The notes beneath the pieces were generated by a model, which did no database searches, was not told the DNA's origin, and worked only from the letters and a program-made list of their open reading frames with translations. Shown piece by piece: positions 8,654 to 15,305 of a stretch of 50,878 nt of DNA. Both the position numbers and the translations under genes were made by a program. Numbering within the stretch: the first letter of the stretch is position 1; the number at the start of each line of letters is the position of its first letter. This DNA is from Planctomycetota bacterium. Lineage in GTDB: Bacteria; Planctomycetota; UBA1135. The stretch lies in the NCBI GenBank assembly GCA_030748415.1, contig JASMMA010000016.1, forward strand, positions 1 to 50,878, in the 5' to 3' direction.

Positions 8654-9145
8654 ATGGTCGATACAGCCTCTGCCGCCCTTTACCCTGGCACCTTTGACCC
8701 CGTAACTCGGGGGCACCTAGATTTAATTCAACGGGGTTTGGGCATCTTTGGCTCCCTTCGAGTGGGAGTTGCCCGAAACGAATCAAAATCGCCACTTTTT
8801 ACTGCGGATGAGCGTGTTGAAATGCTCTGCTCTGAAACCGCCGACATGTCGGGCGTTTCCGTAGATAGCTTTGAAGGGCTTGTTGTGGATTATTGCAAAG
8901 CCAACAATATTTCAATAATCCTCCGTGGTGTTCGCACGATTTCAGATTTTGAATACGAATACCAGATGGCGCTTACAAACCGCGCCCTCGACGATGGAAT
9001 TGAAACGGTGTTCGTGATGCCCAATGAAGAATTTTCTTTTGTATCTTCACGGCTCATTAAAGAAGTTTATGCAGGTGGCGGGGACCTTGAGCGTTTTTTA
9101 ACTCCTGCCGTGCGGGCTCAAATGGTAAAGAGGCTCCGTTCATGA
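8654..9145 (+). CDS. coaD: phosphopantetheine adenylyltransferase
   Basis: CoaD (163 residues, the usual length) transfers AMP from ATP to 4'-phosphopantetheine, the fourth step of coenzyme A synthesis in the cytoplasm. The nucleotidyltransferase signature is YPGTFDPVTRGHLDLI with the conserved TxGH. The substrate-binding ILRGVRTISDFEYEYQMA and the C-terminal FVSSRLIKEV complete the family pattern. It overlaps ridA by 4 bases (ATGA), so both are probably co-translated. Confidence 0.96.
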   Translation: MVDTASAALYPGTFDPVTRGHLDLIQRGLGIFGSLRVGVARNESKSPLFTADERVEMLCSETADMSGVSVDSFEGLVVDYCKANNISIILRGVRTISDFEYEYQMALTNRALDDGIETVFVMPNEEFSFVSSRLIKEVYAGGGDLERFLTPAVRAQMVKRLRS

Positions 9146-9516
9146 AGTTTGTTTCAACGGATCAGGCGCCAGAGGCAATTGGACCTTATAGCCAAGCAGT
9201 GGAGGCTGGTGGGTTTTTGTTTTGTTCCGGACAAATTGCTCTTCAAGCAGACGGCACTCTTCTAGAAGGCGATGTGGAAGCTCAAACCAAACAAATCTTT
9301 TCGAACATTGACGCCGTTTTGACTGCTGGGAAATGTAACCGTAGTTCCGTAGTCAAATGCTCCGTGTTTCTTAAAGACATGAATGACTTTGCTGCTGTCA
9401 ACGAACTCTATGCCGCTTACTTTGGTGAGCACCGGCCAGCGCGAGCTTGTGTTGAAGTTTCTCGCCTCCCCAAAGATGTCCTCGTTGAGATTGAAGTGAT
9501 TGCCTGCGTCCTCTAA
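9142..9516 (+). CDS. ridA: RidA/YjgF/YER057c family enamine/imine deaminase
   Basis: This 124-residue protein is a RidA-type trimeric deaminase that hydrolyses reactive 2-aminoacrylate and other enamines released by PLP enzymes. The signature is visible: GPYSQAV near residues 14-20, FCSGQIAL, the catalytic arginine in RPARACVEV near residue 100, and the C-terminal glutamate in VEIEVIA. It follows coaD with an ATGA overlap. The next gene on the right is convergent, only 7 bases away. Confidence 0.95.
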   Translation: MKFVSTDQAPEAIGPYSQAVEAGGFLFCSGQIALQADGTLLEGDVEAQTKQIFSNIDAVLTAGKCNRSSVVKCSVFLKDMNDFAAVNELYAAYFGEHRPARACVEVSRLPKDVLVEIEVIACVL

Positions 9517-9523
9517 GGCGGGT

Positions 9524-10378
9524 TTAGTGGCTTTCACTCAGCCAATCTCGAAAGCCGTCGGCCACCAAATTGAGAGCAAGAAGACTCACGACTAAAGCCC
9601 CAGCTGGGAAGGCGATTAGCCACCAGCAATCCACCAGAGGATTAAGAGTTGCGAGGCCATCCGATGCAAGCAACCCCCACGATACAGCGGGGGACTCCAC
9701 GCCTAGACCTAAAAAAGAAAGGAAGGCCTCCATAAGGACCACCCGGGGAACGGTGATGCCGAGCATAGCGAGAATGGAAGGCGCCATATTGGGAAGGAGG
9801 TGGAAGGTGAAGATTCGGAATCGACTCGAACCCACCCCGTACGCGGCTTGAACAAAGGCAGAGTTCCGAAGGCGTAAAGCTTCTGCTCTCGCGATTCGGG
9901 CTGTTGGTAGCCAGAACAAAATCCCAACGGCTAGATAAAAAACATGCATTCGGCCAATCCCATATTCCGCGAGTTCTATCCGATATTCACTCAAGATGGA
10001 AAGCAAGAACAGAACCAGTACTACCATGGGCATGGATTCCATTGCATCGGCAAGGCGCATCATGGCTCGGTCAACCCTTCCGCCAATCAAACCAGCGAGT
10101 CCTCCCCATGGAACTCCGATCAAAAGTGCGAGCAAACTGCCGAAAAGCCCTGTTGCCAAGGAAACGCGAGCCCCAAACAAAACCCGGGACAATAAATCTC
10201 GTCCCTTTGAGTCGGTTCCCCAATAAGGGGCTTGAGTCCATTCGGGTGCGAGGAGTCGTTGCTCTAATTGGATATGAGCGGGGTCTTCAAGAGGGAGCTC
10301 TGGTGCAAAGAAGGCAATTGCCGCAAGCAATGCCAAAAAGAGAAGTCCCCATCGAGCAGAAGTGGGCAAAGGCTTCAT
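9524..10378 (-). CDS. peptide-type ABC transporter permease, OppC/DppC family
   Basis: The 284-residue inner-membrane protein has the N-terminal OppC_N helix, a DSKGRDLLSRVLFGARVS segment typical of OppC/DppC, about six transmembrane helices, and the cytoplasmic EAA loop (RFRIFTFHLLPNMAPSI) that docks with the ATPase. It ends the leftward three-gene operon binding protein - OppB - OppC, overlapping OppB by 4 bases. The substrate (oligopeptide, dipeptide, nickel or other) cannot be told. Confidence 0.9.
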   Translation of the reverse strand: MKPLPTSARWGLLFLALLAAIAFFAPELPLEDPAHIQLEQRLLAPEWTQAPYWGTDSKGRDLLSRVLFGARVSLATGLFGSLLALLIGVPWGGLAGLIGGRVDRAMMRLADAMESMPMVVLVLFLLSILSEYRIELAEYGIGRMHVFYLAVGILFWLPTARIARAEALRLRNSAFVQAAYGVGSSRFRIFTFHLLPNMAPSILAMLGITVPRVVLMEAFLSFLGLGVESPAVSWGLLASDGLATLNPLVDCWWLIAFPAGALVVSLLALNLVADGFRDWLSESH

Positions 10379-11292
10379 GAGAAACTTTCCACTCTAGGGT
10401 CTAATCGAGACAAGAGGAGGTCGGTCAATAAACTCAAAACACCCAGAATGAGGGTGTAAAGCAAGGTCGCTCCCAAGGCCAATGTGTAATCTCGATTTAA
10501 GGCTGCTTGAACGAAATGGGCGCCCAAACCAGGCAAGGCAAATACTTGTTCCATCACCAAGGAGCCAGTGAGGAGTCCAGCGGATGCGGGTCCAAGGAAT
10601 GCAACAACAGGCATGAGCGCTGTTCGGAAAATGTGTCGCCGCAAGAGAAGGCGAGAGTCCAGGCCCCTTGCTTTTGCCGCAAGGCTAGATGGGGTTTCTA
10701 GGGCTTCAAGGGTGGAGGTTCGGAAGATCCGGGCAATTTGGGCCGCAAAAGGAAGGCCAAGGCATAGGCAGGGCAAGACCCAATGAGTGAGCCCGCCCAT
10801 CCCCGCTGGGGGAAGGAGCCTCCAGGCAAAACTGAACCATGCAACGAAAGCCCCAGCAAGGACAAAGTTTGGGAGTGCCATCAAGAGAGAAGTGGCACTT
10901 AGCACAAACCGGTCAGCCGTTTGATTCCGCCGTCTGGCAGCCCATAAGCCAGCAGGGAGGCCAAACAGGAGTGCAACGAGAAGGGCCCCTCCTCCGAGAA
11001 TCATGGAAATAGGAAGCGCTTCAGACAAGATATCGGATACCTGACTTCCACGATAGCGGAGGGATGGGCCAAGGTCTCCTTTGAACACCCCAGCCAATGC
11101 TTGAACATATTGCCTTGGGAGGGACTCGTCCAAGTGGTATTTCGCAAGCAGGGCCTGTTCCACTTCAGGCGGAAGTTGGCGCTCAGAATCAAAGGGACCG
11201 CCGCGAACGGAATGGACCATAAAGAAGGTCAATGCATGCACGAAAAAAAGCACACAAAGAAGAGCGGCAACGCGGCGAAGAAATCGCTTCAC
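10375..11292 (-). CDS. peptide-type ABC transporter permease, OppB/DppB family
   Basis: This 305-residue permease has an N-terminal helix, the periplasmic LAKYHLDESLPRQY segment seen in OppB/DppB, further membrane helices and the EAA loop AKARGLDSRLLLRRHIFRTA. It ends with LDPRVESFS, close to the usual DPR terminus of OppB proteins. It pairs with the OppC-type permease downstream and overlaps both neighbours by 4 bases, which indicates translational coupling and a fixed subunit ratio. Confidence 0.91.
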   Translation of the reverse strand: MKRFLRRVAALLCVLFFVHALTFFMVHSVRGGPFDSERQLPPEVEQALLAKYHLDESLPRQYVQALAGVFKGDLGPSLRYRGSQVSDILSEALPISMILGGGALLVALLFGLPAGLWAARRRNQTADRFVLSATSLLMALPNFVLAGAFVAWFSFAWRLLPPAGMGGLTHWVLPCLCLGLPFAAQIARIFRTSTLEALETPSSLAAKARGLDSRLLLRRHIFRTALMPVVAFLGPASAGLLTGSLVMEQVFALPGLGAHFVQAALNRDYTLALGATLLYTLILGVLSLLTDLLLSRLDPRVESFS

Positions 11293-12878
11293 TTTGTGTT
11301 CACCTCGAGGGCTAAGCCAGCCCAGTCAATCGAGCCAATTAAGTTTCGGCGGTATCCCAGCACCTTTGAAGAAACAAGTTCTCGGCCAGCGTAATGAAAC
11401 AATGGAAGAATCGGCGCCTCCCATAACAATCGTTCTTCGGCTTGCCGCAAATAATGCATGCGTGGCTGTTTGTGCGTAATCTCTTTGGCCTGATTGAGTA
11501 GGCGGTCATATTCTTTGTCCGCCCAACCAGTTCGGTTGTTCGGAGAGTCCGAACGGAAAACATCTAGGAAAGTAGTTGGGTCCAGGTAGTCTCCAATCCA
11601 GGATGAGCGAGACATTTGGTAGTCCAACTTTTTTTGTGCGTCGAGGAAAACCTTCCACTCTTGGTTATAGAGTCTCGTTTGAATTCCAAGCACATCTTTC
11701 CATTGAGCTTGGAGCGCCTCCGCAACATCTCGATGCAATTCTGCCGAGTTGTAGTGAAGTTCAATCATGGGTAAGGGATTGGCCTCTCCATAACCCGCAT
11801 CAGCGAGCAATTGGCGCGCACCCGCCGGGTCGAAAGTGTGACCGGCAGGACCTTTCCAGTGAGGCAAGGAAGGGGGGATGAAGGTCCCGGCCGGAGGTTG
11901 TCCCGAGCCCAGAGTTTGGGCTAGCAGTTCTCTATCAACGGCCAAAGAAAGAGCTCGCCGCAAGCGTGCATCATTGAATGGGGGTCGAGTGGTATTGAAA
12001 CGGTAAAAGTAGGTAGCAAGAAAGGGCTGCGGGTCGAATTCGGGCCTGGAGCGTGGTTTGCGAACCTTGGCCCGAACGAGGTCCTTTTCTCTCTTGAGTA
12101 AGGCAGGAACAGCCAAGGCTGGAACATCGGGGATGAAATGTGCATCTCCTGACAGGAATAGGTTGAGGGCGGTGAATTGTGATTCCACTGTCAGGAATAC
12201 AACTCCCGGAAGCTGGACCTTGCTTGCATTCCAGTAATAGGGATTGGGTGCCAATTGCACCCGATCTCGAATCCTTCGGTAAGTCATCTGAAAGGGACCG
12301 CTTGAAACCAAGCCGGCGGCTTCTCTGCCTTCTCGAAGCTTTAGGGGAACCGGCGCCAAAGCATGGTAGGCGCACATGCTCGGGAAATAGGGTTTTGAAC
12401 TTTGGAAACGAACATGCAGGGTGTTTTCATCAGCATACAGGCCGTTCGGCGCAAGCTCGAGGAGCCAGTTTCTATATGGAGCAGCAGTTTCTGGGGCCAA
12501 CAGGCGCTTCCAGGAGGCTACAAAGTCATCAGCAGTCAAAGAGGAGCCGTCTGACCACCGAAGCTCAGGTCGAAGCTGGAAGGCCCAAGAGCGCCCTCCG
12601 TCTGGGCTGGAAAAAGAAGCTGCGAGTTCGGGGACGGGTTCGAGGGTGGCTGGGTCCAATCGAGTCAGTCCGGAAAAAAGCGCCCCTAAAGCACGACCCT
12701 CAGGCGCGCCCGTTGCAATTTGGGGGTCCAGGCTTTGTAGGTCAGCATTGTTAGCAACGACCATCGCCCCAGAAGGAATCGGGTGGCCACAGGCGAAGGA
12801 GAATAGAGGGAAAAGCAGGAGGGTCAACCGCCCACCTGCGAGCCGAAGCAAGGGCTGGGCTCCAGTTTGTTTTTTCAC
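11289..12878 (-). CDS. peptide-type ABC transporter substrate-binding lipoprotein (SBP family 5)
   Basis: The 529-residue protein starts with a signal peptide and a lipobox-like FSFAC (Cys near residue 30), so it should be tethered in the periplasm. SBP_bac_5 features follow: LQSLDPQIATG, a FSGLTRLDPATLEPVPELA segment, WSDGSSLTADDFVASWKRL, LRRALSLAVDRELL and a C-terminal ILPLFHYA. It is the first gene of the leftward transporter operon. The start is a GTG at 12878, without a clear Shine-Dalgarno but with TATCCT 6 bases upstream. The related ATPases are divergent, with 38 bases between the two GTG starts. Confidence 0.9.
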   Translation of the reverse strand: MKKQTGAQPLLRLAGGRLTLLLFPLFSFACGHPIPSGAMVVANNADLQSLDPQIATGAPEGRALGALFSGLTRLDPATLEPVPELAASFSSPDGGRSWAFQLRPELRWSDGSSLTADDFVASWKRLLAPETAAPYRNWLLELAPNGLYADENTLHVRFQSSKPYFPSMCAYHALAPVPLKLREGREAAGLVSSGPFQMTYRRIRDRVQLAPNPYYWNASKVQLPGVVFLTVESQFTALNLFLSGDAHFIPDVPALAVPALLKREKDLVRAKVRKPRSRPEFDPQPFLATYFYRFNTTRPPFNDARLRRALSLAVDRELLAQTLGSGQPPAGTFIPPSLPHWKGPAGHTFDPAGARQLLADAGYGEANPLPMIELHYNSAELHRDVAEALQAQWKDVLGIQTRLYNQEWKVFLDAQKKLDYQMSRSSWIGDYLDPTTFLDVFRSDSPNNRTGWADKEYDRLLNQAKEITHKQPRMHYLRQAEERLLWEAPILPLFHYAGRELVSSKVLGYRRNLIGSIDWAGLALEVNTK

Positions 12879-12884
12879 GGTATC

Positions 12885-12890
12885 AGGATA
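12885..12890 (-). promoter_or_regulatory. possible -10 box of the binding-protein operon (TATCCT)
   Basis: On the minus strand TATCCT lies 6 bases before the GTG at 12878. The opposite strand of the same 38-base gap holds a second box for the ATPase genes, so the transporter would be driven by back-to-back promoters. Confidence 0.3.
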
Positions 12891-12904
12891 ACGATGAGAA
12901 GCCT

Positions 12905-12910
12905 TAGAAT
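12905..12910 (+). promoter_or_regulatory. possible -10 box of the ATPase operon (TAGAAT)
   Basis: TAGAAT followed by CT stands 6 bases before the GTG at 12917. The same TAGAATCT string occurs 6 bases before the ATG at 33252 and in front of exbB at 19984. An in-frame stop (TAG, 12905-12907) just upstream rules out a longer protein. Confidence 0.4.
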
Positions 12911-12916
12911 CTCCTC

Positions 12917-13711
12917 GTGGCTGAACCTGCTTTCCTTCGGATTCAGAACTTGAGCATTGTTGCCCAAGATGGCGCCACCCTTGTTGAGGATATTTCCTTC
13001 GATGTCCCTGCCGGTCAGTCGCTTGGAATCTTAGGAGAATCTGGTTCCGGAAAAACTCTTACGGCCTTGGCTGTTCTCCGGTTGCTGCCACCATCTGTGA
13101 AGCAAACCAAAGGAGAAATCTATCTGGATGGTAAACCGCTCAGCGATATAAGTGAAGCCGAGATGTGCCAGATTCGCGGGGGGCAGGTGGGTTTTGTATT
13201 CCAAGAGCCGGCTGCCGCTTTTAACCCTGTTTTACGGGTTGGAACTCAAGTTGGCGAAGCCATGGAGATTCACCAATCCATGTCCAAGTCCGAGCGTGAC
13301 CAAGCTGTGTTGGGTCTGATGGAAGAATGCGGTCTTCAGAACCCTCGTGAGGTTGCCCGCTCATACCCTCATCAGCTTTCTGGGGGGATGTTGCAGCGGG
13401 CCATGATTGCCGCAGCTCTTTCTGGGAACCCCAAGCTCCTCATTGCTGATGAACCCACAACTGCCCTCGATGTCACTGTGCAAGCTGAAATACTTGAGTT
13501 AGTGAATCGGCTTCGCCAAAACCGAGGCCTTGCACTTATGTGGATTAGCCACGACTTAGGTGTACTGGCCGCTATTTGCAAAAATTTGATTGTGATGAAA
13601 GATGGCGGCATTGTGGAAGAGGGGAGCGTTGAGAAAATCCTAAATTCCCCCAATGACCGCTACACCCAGACCTTGGTTGCAGCCGCTCCGCGTTTGGAGG
13701 TTGAATTTTGA
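12917..13711 (+). CDS. peptide-type ABC transporter ATP-binding protein, OppD/DppD type
   Basis: The 264-residue ATPase has Walker A GESGSGKT, Q-loop VGFVFQEP, signature LSGGMLQRAMIA, Walker B LLIADEPTTALD and the H-loop WISHDLGV. It is shorter than typical OppD (about 320-340 residues): it stops soon after DRYTQTLVAAAPRLE, so the C-terminal extension, which in some relatives carries an iron-sulfur site, is reduced. With the OppF-type ATPase it should energise the divergently encoded OppB/OppC permeases. The start is GTG. Confidence 0.92.
   Translation: MAEPAFLRIQNLSIVAQDGATLVEDISFDVPAGQSLGILGESGSGKTLTALAVLRLLPPSVKQTKGEIYLDGKPLSDISEAEMCQIRGGQVGFVFQEPAAAFNPVLRVGTQVGEAMEIHQSMSKSERDQAVLGLMEECGLQNPREVARSYPHQLSGGMLQRAMIAAALSGNPKLLIADEPTTALDVTVQAEILELVNRLRQNRGLALMWISHDLGVLAAICKNLIVMKDGGIVEEGSVEKILNSPNDRYTQTLVAAAPRLEVEF
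13696..13700 (+). promoter_or_regulatory. ribosome binding site GGAGG for the TTG start at 13708
   Basis: GGAGG lies 7 bases before a TTG that overlaps the preceding stop codon. It supports TTG as the true start of the OppF-type gene. Confidence 0.6.
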
Positions 13712-14568
13712 AACCCCTCCTTGATGTTCGCGATTTGTCGGTGACCTATGCGCCGCCGCCCAAGCTCTTGGGAAAAGCAGATCCAGGGAAGGTCGCCGTT
13801 CGGGACATTTCCTTTCAAATCAAGCCGAATCAAGTTCTGGCTTTGGTTGGGGAATCCGGCTCTGGAAAATCCACGACAGGTCGCGCCCTGATTGGGTTGA
13901 ATCCCGCCTCAAATGGGGAAGCTTGGTTTCGCCCCTCTGTAAGCCGCATTGAAGCCGATCCCCGCTTGCAAGCCCTCATGCATTCTCATGGGCGAGATGG
14001 CTCCATTAACTTGCTCGACCTTCACCGTAGAGACTGGCGACCTCTTCGCCCCGCCCTCTCCCTTATTTTTCAAGATAGCCGAGCTGCACTTAATCCCCGC
14101 ATGAAGGTTGGGGACTCCATCGCCGAACCACTCCTCATTCACAAGCGGGCACGCGGCCTAGCTTTGCGCGAAAAAGTCGCTCACCTCATGAAAATGGTGG
14201 AATTGGACCCTTCTTTGGCTTCTCGCCTTCCTGGAAAATTATCCGGTGGCCAGCGCCAAAGAGTTTGTATCGCTCGCGCTCTTGCCTTAGAGCCTCAGCT
14301 TGTGATTTGCGATGAGATTGTCTCCTCGTTGGATGTGCTCGTTCAAAAACGAATCTTGACCCTGCTCGCTCGCCTCCAGCAAGAGGTGGGGACCTCTTTT
14401 CTTTTTATCACTCATGACCTTGCCGTCGTTCAGGATTTTGCCGACCGAACGGCAGTCATGAAAGCAGGGCAACTTGTTGAAGAGGGTGCAACTTCCGAGG
14501 TATTTCAGGCCCCCCGCCACCCTTACACGCGTACCCTGCTGAAGGCCGTGCCACGCCTCGCACCATGA
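13708..14568 (+). CDS. peptide-type ABC transporter ATP-binding protein, OppF/DppF type
   Basis: This 286-residue ATPase shows Walker A GESGSGKST, Q-loop LSLIFQDSRAALNPRM, signature LSGGQRQRVCIARAL, Walker B LVICDEIVSSLD and H-loop FITHDLAVV. A 25-30 residue insertion lies between Walker A and the Q-loop (around FRPSVSRIEADPRLQ), longer than usual. It starts with TTG, overlapping the OppD-type stop, and overlaps the HAD hydrolase gene by ATGA. It is the second ATPase of the transporter. Confidence 0.92.
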   Translation: MKPLLDVRDLSVTYAPPPKLLGKADPGKVAVRDISFQIKPNQVLALVGESGSGKSTTGRALIGLNPASNGEAWFRPSVSRIEADPRLQALMHSHGRDGSINLLDLHRRDWRPLRPALSLIFQDSRAALNPRMKVGDSIAEPLLIHKRARGLALREKVAHLMKMVELDPSLASRLPGKLSGGQRQRVCIARALALEPQLVICDEIVSSLDVLVQKRILTLLARLQQEVGTSFLFITHDLAVVQDFADRTAVMKAGQLVEEGATSEVFQAPRHPYTRTLLKAVPRLAP

Positions 14569-15284
14569 ACCTTAGAGCGATTTTCTTCGATATCGATGAC
14601 ACCCTTTACTCTTCAACAGAGTTTGCGGGACAGGCCCGCGAAAAGGCTGTGGAGGCCATGATTGCTCGTGGCCTTCAGGCCGACAAGGAAATGGTACTTG
14701 CTGAACTGCACCAGGTTGTCGCTGAATTTGGCTCCAATGACAGCCGGCACTTCAATCGATTGCTCAACCGATTGCCCCAAGAGGCTGTTGGGCGTGTAAA
14801 CCCCGCCCTCTTAATAATGGCTGGAGTTATTTCTTATCACGAAACCAAATGGAAGAAACTTTCCATCCGCCCTGAAGCCCATGGACTGCTGGAGGACTTG
14901 TCGCGGACGGACCTACGCCTTGGAATTATTTCTGCTGGGCTTGCTGGGAAACAAATGGAGAAGGTGCTGCGCTTAGGGTTGGACCGATTTCTAGACCCCC
15001 AACTCCTTTTTATCACGGATCAAGTTGGAATGGCCAAGACAAACCCTGCGCTTTACTCTCATGCTGCTGAAAGAGCAGGATTGCCGACGGAAGAAACGAT
15101 GCATGTGGGGGACCACCCTCTCAAAGATGTTGATTCCGCAAAGAAAGCCGGAATGTTGACTGTGCTTCATTACGGTTCGGGTAAATACGCAAAGCTAACT
15201 GGGGGACAGGAGCCTGATTTCCAAATAAAGGAACTAAACGAACTCAGGGAGATTCTAAACAATGAGTTCGGAATCTCCCTGTAG
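14565..15284 (+). CDS. HAD-superfamily hydrolase (nucleotidase/phosphatase-like)
   Basis: The 239-residue protein is a HAD hydrolase of the pyrimidine-nucleotidase-like group. Motif I FFDIDDTLY gives the Asp nucleophile (D9) and acid/base (D11); motif II is the serine in GIISAG; motif III is the lysine in GMAKTNPALY; motif IV is VGDHPLKDVDSAKKAGM. A helical cap lies between residues 16 and 90. It is co-translated with the ABC ATPases (ATGA overlap), but a metabolic link to peptide uptake is not evident. The true substrate cannot be predicted. Confidence 0.85.
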   Translation: MNLRAIFFDIDDTLYSSTEFAGQAREKAVEAMIARGLQADKEMVLAELHQVVAEFGSNDSRHFNRLLNRLPQEAVGRVNPALLIMAGVISYHETKWKKLSIRPEAHGLLEDLSRTDLRLGIISAGLAGKQMEKVLRLGLDRFLDPQLLFITDQVGMAKTNPALYSHAAERAGLPTEETMHVGDHPLKDVDSAKKAGMLTVLHYGSGKYAKLTGGQEPDFQIKELNELREILNNEFGISL

Positions 15285-15305
15285 GGGTTCGGTGCTGGAA
15301 AGGCT

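Noticed and set aside
12179..12754. A 191-codon plus-strand frame inside the binding-protein gene
   Set aside because: Low-complexity, arginine- and serine-rich product with no motif; it is antisense to a clear SBP family 5 gene.
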